DNA from: Gymnogyps californianus | Lineage: Eukaryota; Chordata; Aves; Accipitriformes; Cathartidae | Length of the DNA: 64,000 bases | Assembly (NCBI RefSeq): GCF_018139145.2 | Contig: NC_059475.1 | Span: 17,116,937-17,180,936, forward strand | Direction of reading: 5' to 3' | Shown: piece after piece, positions 37,001-49,400 of the stretch | Layout: every line of letters starts with the position of its first letter | How positions within the stretch are numbered: the stretch's first letter is position 1 | The notes under the pieces: model-generated | What the model was told of the DNA's origin: nothing | Database searches by the model: none | What the model saw: only the letters and a program-made list of their open reading frames with translations | Program-made: the position numbers and the translations under genes

Positions 37001-40000
37001 ACAAAGAATTGAAGTGTATTTTAAGGGATAGTTAGAAAAATCTTGAAGCTGGTGCTCAGTGGTACTTCACTCTTTTCAGTCCCCCACTATTGCCACAATG
37101 AAGTCTAAAATTATCACATTGTAGGAGTGTGGCTGTTGCGTGCACAGTTATATGATGTATGAGAGAGAAAAGCTTAGATTGCTTTGTTCATCGTGAATGA
37201 GTTTTTCCACATGCCTGAATTGTTAAGTCTTTATTGTGTGATTTGTAATCTGAAATATGAATCTAAGTGGCTGCTGGAAATTTATTTTAGCTGCAAAGTA
37301 GTTTGAAACAGCTCATACTGATCACTTGAGATTTAAGCTGCAACTCCCATGCTGTCTCAAGCTCATCCTTCTGGATCCATGAATCATGCTCTTAACCTCT
37401 GAGTTAATTCCAGCCATGGTTACATTTGGGACTATCATAAAAGATCATTCACAACTCCGGCAACCTACAAGGGTACCTTTCCTTCTGTTCTCCCTTAGCT
37501 AGCAAACCGAGGAATCGGTTGTCAAAGAGATCCAGATGTTGCAGGAATCACCTCGGAGAGGCTCAGGAGCGAAACGTCCCCTGTGTGTGCTAAGCACAGC
37601 TTTATAGAAGAACCTGGCCCTTCCAGGTGGTGTTATGCTTAACTGGACCCTTGCTGGCTTTTCATTACCATACTTTATGCTGTCGATGTTGTGGATGGAA
37701 TTATTTCGGAGCTAGTTGTCTCTATCAAGACTTATATTCAGTTCCTGTGCCCTGGCTCAGGTACACCTTGCTTCTTCAGTTCCATGTGCAGCATTTTGGG
37801 GTAATCACTGTTGTCCACAGAGGGCTTTGCAGCTGATTTCAAGTGAGCAGAGATGTAGCCTGGAGTATCCTGGGAAAATCACATAGAAGAGGGGCGGGAT
37901 TTTGCACTGAGAGGTAGGAAACATGGAGCATCCCTAACTTGTGTAGGTGCATACAAGCCCTGAAACTCCTGGGTGCCTCAGAGAGGGGAATGTAGACAGT
38001 AGTAACTGTTCACTTACAGAAATGAAGTCTCAAAGTTGATAACTTTGGGTAAGCCACAGCAGTCCTATCATGTCACCTTGGGTCACTGGTGATCATAATT
38101 CCTTACTCTGGTGTTTCTGATGGGGTAGATGAGGGTAAATGGAGGTCCTAAAATTGAAATTATTTATTAAACAATTTAGCAAAGCATATTTTAAGCTGAA
38201 AGTCCAATTGTTTTTCATTGCTCACTTTCTTCATTTGTTTAAACTCAGCCTAGGAACAAAAGCTGTGCCTATAGTTAGAGGGGAAAGCAAAGCTTTGCTT
38301 CAGATTTCTGCTTAGCACTACAACTGTATCAGTTATGTGAAACAGTGTCTTTCTCGGTGTGCAACTTCCCATCTCGCCTAAAATGTTCTTTAAATATTCT
38401 AAACTTTCAGAACGTTCTTCTCATGAAAGGCATGCTTAAATGATCAAATAGAAATCACATGAGGTCTATGACTTTTTCTTTAATTACTATAATTGGACTC
38501 AATGGAGCAAAGCATTCCACTAAACAGTAGTATAACTTGATATTTGGAGTTGCTTGGATAGCTGAATTTCACCAATGATTTTCCCCAGATATTGCTGTCA
38601 TGTCAGCTATTTATTTGTACAGGCTTTTCAATTTGTGCTAATCATTGTGCTATTTCAGTGTTGTAAACACAGTTCCTGTGTCTTTGTAACATTGTTGAAA
38701 TAAGAGGGGGGTTTGGGGTTTGGGTTTTTTTTGCAAGCTAGAAAGTTTTAGGTGAATATTATTCAACTTGCTGTAAAGCAGCATATTAACTGAAGGGTAA
38801 TCTTTCCTAATGCAAAGCTTGTTTGTCAGTAAGAATCGTTTCACTGACTCTGCTGTGCTTTGGATGAGCTGTTAATTCACCACAAAATAAAAAAGTTTTT
38901 AAAAAGAACTGCTTATAGTAAATTGAAAACAAAATTGTTTAAATGCAGTTGAGATATCTGTGAATATTCACATCAGTAACAAGAAGCTCTTCGCTTCTAA
39001 TGTTAAACCCAGCTTTTCCGTAGTGTTTATACTACTTCAGGAACTTTTGTTTCATTTCTTTTATTTCTGCAGTGATACAGATCTGTAGCAATTATATGTG
39101 GAAAAGATACTGGAGAAATTACATGTGAGCAACGATGTGTCTCCCATATGATGACTATTTTTGCTTTTGTGAAACATAACTTATGACCCCAGCTACTTTT
39201 GTTCTGCATTCGAATTCCCATCTGATTTCGTCTTTCTCTCACTTGGATGCAAAGAAGAAAAAAGAGTGACTTGTAAGGTGTCACTGCTGTTAACATGCAG
39301 ACCACAGCTTGAGAATGACTTTGTTTAAATGTTTCTGATTTGGAATAATTCTGTCTGCCTGTCTCTCGTTACACATTTCTTGTGTTCATCCCGTGCAGCA
39401 AGGATTGCTTGCGCTAAACAACAGGATATTCCTCTTGCTGTTATCCAAGGTACAGCATGCTGATGGGCTGGCATCCCCCACACCAGAGTCGATCACAGAC
39501 TGTTTTTCTGTGAAATGATTCGGTTCCTCTTGGAAATTAAGTCACCAAAAAGACACTGGATCAGCATAGCACTATTGTAAGGACTCTGTATGCTCTCTTA
39601 CAAAGCCTAGCAGAAGTGTAAGGGTATTGTGACAACTGCTAACAATCAGCAGTGGATCTCCAGAGCTACATGACTGAGATGAAAGGGAACAGAAACTTCA
39701 CTGGGACAAAAAGTATGTCTCTGAGTACAGTACAGCCCGTCATCAGCCGGCAAGGTCATCACTCAGTCCTGGAAAGGACAGATCTGGTTAGAGAACTAAA
39801 GAGGGACAAACAGTTTCCTACCCCTGCAAGTGCTGCTGCATGCCCTGGTAAAAGTTTTTGGCAGATTAATAGTCTTCCCTCCTTACAATTATGAGAACCA
39901 GTATATGGAAAACATACCTATTGCTTTCTTACTAGAATATTCCAGTGGTTTTTTTTATTTTTAAAAAGGACACCAATTCCCTACCCTCCCATGGTACAAA

Positions 40001-42963
40001 ATCTCGTCTCAGGTTAATATTGTTCACATGTTGCTGCAGAGAGAGGGGGCCAGATTCTGATATCCTGCACAAGCATTATCCCAGTGCCCTTGAAAGATTT
40101 GCTGTGATGACAAATGGCTTCTCTTAGTTTTCTGCCAGGCTGAGAAAGGCAGGGCAATAGAAGGACATCGTTAAATGCTCATGATGTGTCTTAGCGATGT
40201 AAGGCCCTGCTGTGTCTTAGGGATCGTTAGAACTGATGGCCTGAATTTACTGAATCTTATATATGCCACGAGGTGCAATCAAAACTATTAAGACAGATTC
40301 ATGTAAAAACATGAAATCCTATTACTTCAAGTCACTTAGCCGGTTAAACCTGGAGGAACTGTACGTTGCTATCAGCAGCATTGGGGCCTATGGTATGCAG
40401 TCCTGGGGCCTTAGATCCCACCTTTCCTGTGAAAAGGCAGGAACTTTAAACCCAGAAATGCAATGCTTTTCACTCTGTAGACCTGGAGATCACCTGCAAG
40501 CAAACTGCTATTTAGGATCTGTGATGATGCATCCTCATAAGCATAACAAGAAGCAAAATCGGCAGGGAGAAGCAATCAGTTTGCCTCGTTAAAAAAGTAA
40601 CTGGGGAACAGTGTCAAGTTTCTGAAAACAGAAGTCCCAGGTCAGGCACATCTGAAAGCTTGTCCATGGCTCGTAGTTAAAACCATGGCTTAGTTTTAGT
40701 AAAATTTTCTCTCTTCATAAAGCGTGGTCAATTTACAACCATCTCAGGGAGCTGCGCTATCCGTCACAAAGCTGGTACATCACAGTTTTTGGGACATGGC
40801 AGCACAGATATTTATTTTTCCATGCCTAGAAATTCTTATGCAGGCAGTGAGGAACTTACACTACTGCTTCTTACTCATCCGTTCTTAAGCCTGTCTTAGC
40901 GTGCACCATCCCTGTGGCTGTGTTTCCCTTTACAGACAAGGTTAGCAAATTCAGCACGTCTGGATGTAGCCCACTGCAGCAGCCTCCAAGGCTGTTAAAC
41001 CAGCTGCCTTTACCAAGTGTAAGACCGGTTTGTAATGATTTCGGACAAGTTTCACTTTATTTATTGAGCTCCTAAAGGCTATGTTGGTGTAAGGGGAGAT
41101 TATCCCTTCATCTGCTGTTATGTGCTGTGGCTTTATAACATGCATAGCAGTATCAGCTGGCATCGGGCATGTGGTGTCCTTGGTCATGGAGCTGTGAGTC
41201 AGCTCTCCTGAAGAGGCAGAATCAATGTATCTTTGTGTAAATGTCCCAAGTTTGAAGTCTTGTGGTTGTTTAATTCTATTTTTAGCATGACCCAGAGAGA
41301 CTCCAAGGAGGAGGCAGGTGTGGCTGGTAGCGCAGTGAAAGTGCCTCTGTCTGTGTTGATGCCAGTTCCCTACAAGCAGCAGGTTTAGGCCTCAAGTTTG
41401 CATGGTTTGCAGTGGTTGTTGGAAGCTTTTCTGAGTTCATCAAGTAAATTTCCTCAAGCCAAGTGAGCTTAGGGGCCAAAATTTTATTCTTTATGTAAGT
41501 GCTAAGATGTAATTGTCTAGACAACAAGTGACTGTAGCTTGCTTTAATTAGTTAAGCATAAAGCATTCATTATATCCTGATGCTTTGCAGACACCTGAGC
41601 AGGATTTGCTAGAATCTCGGGGACATCTGTGTGTTTTCTGCTTCTCACGCTGGCTAATGAGGAATAGTACGCAGTGTTTCTCTCTGCGTCTGGTCTCTTG
41701 GGCTGGAAGGAGTGAAATTACCAATAAACAGTTGGCTCATAGCTGTATCTCAAGGACAGGACAGTCTCCCTGCTAACTGGGAGAAAGGGGGAGAATTCTT
41801 CTGACCAGTTTCAGAGGACACACATCTCAAATCATGAAAGCATAATCTCCTAATAATTCTGAAGGATTCTTGCTCAGAGACATTTAAGCACTTAGAAATG
41901 TTTCCTCATAAAGAAGCTTATAGCATATCTCCCAAATGTCTACTACTGCCCTTTGAAATGTGACAAAGACCCTGTGGGCACAATTCTCTGCTCAGACATT
42001 GTATCTGTGCAGCAATCCCCACCATAATCTTGTGTTTTTACAGTGAAGTCCCATGTGCAGAAATACAAAATATGCATCAGAGACTACATTGCAGGTAGAG
42101 GAGGCAGGCTTAGCTTTCTATTAAAACAAAAATGACAAATACTGAATAGTTTGCAGGAGTCCAAGAGCTGGCATTTTCTTTGAGTGGATCCAATGCCAAG
42201 TTGACTTGTAAACTGGACAGTCAGATCAGGGACTTCACTGGTCTTTATGCGCCATCATAGAGTTTTCATTTCTCTATTTATTCTTAAGTATCGCATGTAG
42301 TTTTGGTTTTAGTGAAAGACTACTAAGGGTATGTGAGAACAAGTAATAAGTTCTACAGTGACCCTGGCTCTATTGCAAATTGCACCTTCTGCCCCTAATT
42401 TCTCATCCTGCATCATCCACAAAGAGTGTTGCTCAGTTGAACATGCACCCTTATCTCCCATTTTTGCTCCTGCCGCAGTCTCCAAAGCATAGTTGATGGC
42501 CTTTTTGCTGTGATCTGGTCATGCATTTGCGTGTTTTTATCTAAGTCATGTGAAAAGGACTGATCCGGCTGTCATTAAATATTTTCCTGCTCACACTAAT
42601 GTTCAGCATGGTTTGTGGCTATAGTAGCTGGAGAGGTTTCTGTGTCACTGGGAGGGAAAAAGGAAGTGGGTCTCTCAAAACGGAAGGCGCTGTAAAACGA
42701 TTACATCAACTCATGACATAAAGGAGAGAGAGGCTGAGAGCCCAGTGGGTTTGTTTCACATCATAGCAGTGAATTTATAAATGGGAACTATATTTGATAG
42801 ATTTTTTCCTTAACACAGCTCGTTTTTGTGTCTTACTCATTAAATCAAGGTGGCCAAGGACTGAGCTTTTTTATTAAACTGTCATGCATAAGTAGGAGAG
42901 ACAGTGCCTGACCCCAAAAGATCACAGCCTGAATGCATCAGACACATGAAAGGTTGGAAGGAA

Positions 42964-43056
42964 AAGAGGTACAGAGAAAGAAACTAACTTGCCCAAGGTC
43001 ACATAAAAAGTAGCAGAGTCCAGACTGTACCATAATTCTCACGCCACTAACCGTTC
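42964..43056 (+). repeat. MIR SINE fragment
   Basis: The words aagaggtacagagaaagaaa, then taacttgcccaaggtcaca, agtagcagagtccagact and cgccactaacc follow the MIR (CORE-SINE) consensus in order. The 'aacttgcccaaggtcaca' block is an exact core match. MIR copies this old predate the split of mammals from birds and reptiles. Confidence 0.75.
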
Positions 43057-43829
43057 CCAGGTTTTGGACAGTTTGCTGACAGTACCTATCCAAATAGGGG
43101 TCCTTGTCGTGAGCTGGGCTCCAGCGAGCTATACTCTCTAAGCGTACATTATTTTGGGAACAGTAAGATTGTGACTATGTCTAACAAAAGTAAAGCATTT
43201 TTTTGGCCCATCAGCACAATCATGAGATCAGTCTGTAGCCTCTGAAAGTGAATTTAAACAGCACTGACACTATCAAACATGATTTGAAGTGACTGTATAT
43301 TTTGTGCCTTGTTTCGCAAGGCCAAGATGATGATGATTTCCTGTATTATCTGTAATGTGATTAGGTCATTTCTTGCCCACTCATGTTTCTGGACATTTCA
43401 GCTAGGGTGACAGTCATTGCCAATGTCAAGTCTAGTTCTGAAAGATCTATACCGGCTTCCCCATAATTTTTATTCCAGTAATTGAAATGCTTTCGGGTCT
43501 GAAAAGAAATGGGCAGTTTTCAAAGTTAGAAATAAGAATAGGGGTTTTTGTTTGGGTTTTTTTTTTTTATTTCACCGAGATTAATGTCTGCATGGGAGAA
43601 ATATGAAGAAAATTTGGTGGGGAATTTTCCAACTAACTATGAGTATAGAAATAAAGTTTGGACTGCACTGCAAATATGCATTTTCTGCGCCTGCCTAGCG
43701 TTCTGCTGCTGAAGTCTGCAGTCAGCTCTCTCATGGATTCCTGGAAGATGTAAACGACTCTTCATTAGAGCATAACTTGAACATCTTCATGTTAACACAT
43801 TCCTATTTCCTCTCTCCCTCTTTTTTTAG

Positions 43830-43910
43830 ATTGAATATAAGCTTTGCAACGGGTCTGACAAAGAGTGTGTGTCTCCCACAGCCAAGTTCACGAAGAAGGA
43901 AACACTGAAG
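43830..43910 (+). CDS. OSBPL5: OSBPL5 coding exon 3 (residues 71-97)
   Basis: The 81-base, phase 0-0 exon follows a T-rich tract ending in ttttttag and has a strong donor, AAG|GTATGT. It encodes 27 residues: IEYKLCNGSDKECVSPT, then AKFTKKETLK. The motifs YKLCNGSDKE and TKKETLK are hallmarks of ORP5, and ORP8 keeps a looser version of the same block. Both flanking introns are phase 0, so skipping this exon would preserve the frame. It sits only 665 bp upstream of exon 4. Confidence 0.96.
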
Positions 43911-44575
43911 GTATGTGCAAAGCAGCCAAGTCAGCATCAGCTGACTTTCTTTTACAAAACAAGTAGTACCTTCTAAACAAACCATTGCGAACTACTCTGA
44001 GTCATTTCCCAAGACCCAGAGAAGCTTCCGACTCTTCTAGGAGTCATTATAGGCCAAGGGCATTTACAGGCTTTATACACAGGATTAGATTATATACTGC
44101 AAACAGAACAAATCAGTGTAATTATTTCACTCTGTTCATATGTTCCAGAGCCATTAGGCACCTCAAGAGGATTGTAATCCTTCATTGGTCTTGTTAGGAG
44201 GGGTATGCCTAGGCAATCTGAGCAAATTATTGCTTGAACATTTGCTTGTCTACCAAACCAAAAGTATAAATAATTTGGTTTGGATTAAATTAGATTTGAT
44301 CGCTTTAATTTGAGGGGTGGGGAGGACTGAGTATTCAGCCTCTTTACATTCCCCCCAAAGAAAAGCCAAATTAGATTGTTTAGTGGAACTTCAGGAGCAA
44401 AGAAAATGCCTGCTATCTCGTTATGTTTTTGTTCTTCCTTGTGCTCATTTCTGGGGAGCCTGTGCTGGGTCAAGTTCTAGCTGTGCTATACATAGCTGTC
44501 CTTAATGCATTACGTTCTTTCCTCCCCAAAAGAGGCCATGATTACAGCTGCTGTATTTTCTCTGTTCTCAACCAG
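43911..44575 (+). other. OSBPL5: OSBPL5 intron 3
   Basis: A 665-base phase-0 intron that begins gtatgtgcaa and ends in a pyrimidine-rich tract plus accag. Nothing else was recognised in it. Confidence 0.93.
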
Positions 44576-44677
44576 GTACAAAAAAAAAATTACAGACAGG
44601 AGAAGAAAAGGGCTACCAAACAACTCTTCAGTGCTCTGAAGGATCCCAGTGTAGTGATCACAGCAGACTGGCTGAAG
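44576..44677 (+). CDS. OSBPL5: OSBPL5 coding exon 4 (residues 98-131): polybasic segment and start of PH domain
   Basis: The exon follows tctcaaccag and ends AAG|GTATTT, giving 34 residues in phase 0-0. It begins VQKKNYRQEKKRATKQ, a basic segment (about residues 99-113). In ORP5/ORP8 this segment acts together with the PH domain to bind plasma-membrane phosphoinositides. It then reads LFSALKDPSVVI and ends TADWLK, which leads into the first PH strand. An uninterrupted run of ten A (44580-44589) encodes Gln-Lys-Lys-Asn just inside the acceptor. The run is a possible site of sequencing, replication or transcription slippage, but the frame given here agrees with the family. Confidence 0.96.
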
Positions 44678-46279
44678 GTATTTAATACAGACCGTTGCTT
44701 CTGAAGCTGTAGGAAAAAATAAGTGAGAAGTAGTTGATGTGTCTGGACTTATGCACTAGCACTTTTTTGAGTGAAGGAAAACTGAATAATTTTGAGTTGA
44801 AGTTGCTGTAAAACTGCTATAAAAGTGAAGTTATGGGGAATATTTACTTTCCATCTTAACCTAACTCAATCCGTCTATTCCATGTCCTTAAGTAGCAACA
44901 AGGTCTCTAAAAGTGCATAGTACAAAAGGAAGTGATGATGTTTCTTTCTTTCTTCCTCTCTGAAAGAGTCTGCTGGCCTCTTCCCATAAATGTGTTTTTG
45001 TACTGAAGAGGGAATAGACAGAGTAACAGCCTGGAAATGGGCAGATACAGCTTGTTCTATTGACAGTTCGATTTTATGTTGTCACAGCACAGAACGAAAC
45101 ATATTGGACTTGATGACAACTGTAATTTCTCCTTGTGCAAAGACTCAACTAGTGACAGCTTCTCATTGAAGTCCTGAAACTTTGTATGTGGCAAAATAAA
45201 TTTGGATTGACATTGAGAGATGTTACCTTTGAGCACTGTTTTTCTCCTCGTTTGGGGCCATTTAGTCTTCTTGACTAATAGTGAATTGGTTGCCCCTTTT
45301 ATAATGGCAAAACTTAATTTCCAAACATTGCCAAACACATAGCTCTTGGGGAAAAAAAAAAAGTAACTTAGGGATTTCATGAAACAATACAATCACATTT
45401 GACCAGTGTGAAAAACTTCCAACATTGTTCTATGATCAGTATTAGAGGCCAGAAAAGTAGAGATGCGTATGGTTTATTTGAGAAATCAGATTGGCAACAA
45501 AATGTTTCCATAGTGTTTACTGTTGATGATAGGCAAATATTGAGATTTTTTAAAATACAAAATAACCTGTTACACGTTTGCTGTGGCTGGAAGTTTCTGG
45601 TTCAGCAACAAATAATGCTGGGTCACAAAAACAGAACATTGACATAAGACTTGAGGTTTGGCCTACGTACATTGAAGACAAGAAGACCTTAGGCAAAATC
45701 TAACCTTACTGAGAAACTTCCCCATTCTTAAAGCTGTTATCTTTAATATACGCTATCAGATTTAATGTCTTCTATACAAGAGAGAGCGTGCATTGAGCTT
45801 GACAGAGAAGTAAACCAGCTGGAGAAGGTGCTTTTAAAAATAGGGTATTTGACAAAACCCATTAATAGCTCTGTTCTGCAGAACACTATTAAAATGACTT
45901 ATAGGTCGAGTTAGACTGGCTATAACATTTTTCTATGCAATGTTCTAATTGACGTGTCCTCCATGATTATTAACAAATCACTCTCACATGGGCCAGCACT
46001 GCTCGTTGCCTAAAAAATTAAGCAAGCTGCTAACACTAAGCCAGTAATAAAAATATGAAGACTGGATTCTGATAGCCAGATTTACAAGGTCTGGGATTTT
46101 GCTATGAGATCCCTAAGACTGTCCAGATAATGCAGTGTATTTTCCTAAGACAGTGTATCGTAGTGTGGCCTTGGGAGAAACACATACTGGAAATACTGCA
46201 TAAATACTGAATAAATGCTGTTTTTCTTTTAAGGAGCAACATAAATGCAAGTGTTTGTTCTCTCCCTGCTTCCCTCCAG
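44678..46279 (+). other. OSBPL5: OSBPL5 intron 4
   Basis: A 1.6 kb phase-0 intron, AT-rich, ending in the pyrimidine tract tctctccctgcttccctccag. Chance frames up to 111 codons (45057-45392, - strand) show no domain. No repeat was recognised apart from an A-run at about 45352-45362. Confidence 0.93.
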
Positions 46280-46483
46280 ATTCGTGGGACTCTGAAGAGT
46301 TGGACCAAGCTATGGTGTGTTCTGAAACCAGGAGTGCTGCTGATTTATAAGACGCCAAAGATTGGACAGTGGGTTGGGACAATCTTGCTCCATTCTTGTG
46401 AGCTGATCGAGAGACCCTCCAAAAAGGATGGCTTCTGTTTTAAACTTTTTCATCCTCTGGATCAGTCAATCTGGGCTGTAAAG
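46280..46483 (+). CDS. OSBPL5: OSBPL5 coding exon 5 (residues 132-199): core of PH domain
   Basis: This is the longest exon here (204 bases, 68 codons, phase 0-0), between the acceptor cttccctccag and the donor AAG|GTAACA. It encodes the N-terminal sheet of the PH domain: IRGTLKSWTKLWCVLK (residues 132-147), then the VLLIYKTPK strand and the WVGTILL strand. After these come the CELIERPSKKDGFCFKLF block and HPLDQSIWAVK. These are the most conserved residues shared by ORP5 and ORP8. Basic residues in the first loop (Lys137, Lys141) are where PH domains usually contact phosphoinositide headgroups; that assignment is by family analogy. No frameshift or stop is present. Confidence 0.98.
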
Positions 46484-49400
46484 GTAACAATCCTGATGAG
46501 TCGAACAACCTCTTCTTGGTCACCAAAGTGTCTGAGCACTAGTATTATCTGGCATTGATATTATCTAGATTTGCAGTTATTCAGTTGCTGTTAGTGATGG
46601 TGAATTGACTGCATAAAAAGATTAAAGACACTGAAGCTTGGTCATGATATGACATCAAAGGAACGTGGTGCATTGTGATTAGTTATACAAATGTGTCATT
46701 CTTGGTGTAGAGATGCATGCATAGACTGAGGAAAGGGGAAACACGATACTGCAGGAAAAAAGATCAATGTAGCCATGGCCTACATCTTTAAAAAGAGATG
46801 AGGAATAGACCCAGTTAACTGACTTCCCCAAAACAAGGACACACAAAGCACCAAATGCTTTGCACAACACTGGAAGAGGGCTGGCAAAGTGACAAAACAC
46901 AGATTAGTAATTTGACTTTTTTTTCTAATGCCTCTGAGGTTTGGGTTTGTTTGTGATGGACTTGGAACTCAGTGGTCTGCTCAAGCCTTGACTGTTCCAC
47001 AAAAGTGTGACTTTGGATAGGTTACCTTAATTTTCTCTTCTTTGAAATGGAAATAGCAAGGTTTTCTCCACTTCAGTCTGTTGTTACTCACAGGCTGAGA
47101 CAGTCTCTTCCTCTACACACAGTAGCTCCTGCAGTGACCTTTGGATCTCCCTGTGATGCAAATGATTAATAGTTTCTCACACTTCTTAAAATAACTCCCT
47201 GCAAATTTTAGAGCGCTGCATTTCTTTTTCTTCTTTCCTTTAAGAATAGGCAAAAAGAAAAAAATTATCTAATGCCTATGAGCAAAGAGGAAGACCCCAG
47301 TACCTCCTGAGAGGCACTGAGAGCAACATCTGTTGGATACCCTGAAGATAAAACTTAAATGTTCTTGAACTCTTGTTTTCCCATTAAAAACAGTGACTCA
47401 GCAGAGTTATTGCAGACATAAATTCTCTAGGAGACATCACCAGTGTAAGCAAGGCATTACAAGATGGTGCCTTACTGCAAGGTGGGCAGCAGAGTAAATC
47501 TAATTGGAAAGACTCATGCGAGAGCAATGAAGGCATTTGTCATTGGCATCAGAAGATCTAAGAAAATGGAGAGGAAGCCCTGTGGGAGCAGATCAAGCAG
47601 GCTCACTCCTGCTCATCCCTGCAGTCAATTGAACAGTTTTAAACACAACTATACAATCACTATAAAAAGTCTTGCAATTTTTAATAAGGAAGGAAGAGAG
47701 AATTAAAATTAACCTCGACAACCAGAGGTAAGAGCTGCTGTTTTCTGACAGTAGCTCAGCTCTGATCTGTGCCTAGATGCATTGCTTTTGCTTTGAGTCC
47801 CAAAGGTTTCATTGCTACCTTGCTTCTTACTCAGTTTTGAGAGTTTTGATGCTTTTTTAATTCAGAGCATGCACCCAAGGTTATCGATCATTTGCTGTCC
47901 ATCAACAAAAAAATTCCTTGTGACTTGACAAGTCAACTGAATTGTTCTGAAAAGCACAGTCAGGAGACGTAGTGAAAAAGTAGAATCAAAAGTGCAGTCA
48001 GGTACTGAAAAGCAGTGTCACTGACAGATCTGAAGTGTTGTGCTAGAACGCCCATCCCTTGATATGAATCATCCAAACGAAAGAGGAGTTTTTATCAATA
48101 CGTATATGTATTTGTACGTGTGTATGTATATCTAATTCTTGTGTCTCTTGAGAAAATATATGACAGAAATAGGAATTAGTATGTTAAATATGAAGGGAAT
48201 ATATCTCTGAAAATGTTTGTGTACTAGAGGAAGTCCCAAGAGATTTGAATTTTAAAGTCAAAGTAATATTCTAAATCACTTGAGACAGATATTTAGAAAG
48301 CTACAGTTGAGCTGCATAGTAGGCTATTTCCTGAAACCTGAGTTCAGCCTGGATTGTTATGTGTGATAGATGCTTTCAGCCACAAGGTGAACACCGAAAT
48401 ACACATCAAGAAGAAATCCACCAGTGAACTGCTTGATGTCAAAGAAGCTGTCTGCACTCTGACAACAGTTTGAGGCTGAAACTGCTAAAAATACTGTTTC
48501 GTTTTATGTCATTTCATGGCCTTCTTTTAAAGCAACTGGAGCAGAATTGACTGATCTAAATTGGTTATGTATAACTGTGCAAAGAAAGCCTATTTCTCAT
48601 GAAATATAGATTAGCCCGAGCTTAAGCAAAAAGCCCAAGTTACTGTCCATCACAATAAGATCTGGCTAAACAACTTTCACTTTTGGCTAAAATGGCTTGT
48701 GAAATTTTCAAGGATTTTCCAGACTAGAGTTGATGGTCTAGCTTTGACTCACATCAGTGGACTTGCAGCTAACTCAGGGTAATTAATGAGCACCTTTGTA
48801 CGTGTTGGCCTGGCTGCTCAGCAGATGTTTGGCTCTAACTGCGGGGTTCAGCCCTGGAACAAATGTCTGGTTCAAGCACTGCCCTAGGCATTTATAGTTG
48901 TGCTAGCCAATTAAATTTGATGCGCAGGCATTTAACTTCTGTTTAGAGTAGGATGAAATTTTGGGGCGCCTTTCATGGTAGGTAGGTAAGATGTAAGACC
49001 ATTACTTAAAAGCTAAATATATGCACCAGGGAACTGTTTTTCCTATAAAGCTATCTGGTGTCTAGAGCTATCTTAGAAGCATATCACTGAGGGGAGAGAG
49101 TCCTTTATTCTACACTGCTTCCCTGGCTTTTCAAGAGTTTTAGCCTGAAACTCCTTCACAGTGCAAATGGATTAGGCTTTTTACCTATTTGCTCTGCCCA
49201 GGCCTTGTAAACCCAAGGCCAAAACCACCAAGGTCTCAAAATCAGTCAACAGCACAAGCAGCAGTAAGAAAAGCTTCCCCCACACGCTCCGAATACTGCT
49301 GCAGAGGCGCTTTGTCCATCATGTGAAGGCAGCATGATCCCACGCAGCTTCAGGGAAGAGACTTTTTGCCAAGATGACTGCAGGAGACTGGGGAATGCCA

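Larger units (their letters stand above)
32238..43829 (+). other. OSBPL5: OSBPL5 intron 2
   Basis: This 11.6 kb phase-0 intron contains a truncated endogenous retrovirus-like element in antisense orientation (32712 to about 34090), described separately. A decayed repeat fragment is possible at 40045-40075, and a MIR-like SINE lies at 42964-43056. Between about 34100 and 42960 I see only AT-rich non-coding DNA with small T- and G-rich runs (for example 38705-38730) and no coding signal that resembles a known family. Confidence 0.85.
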
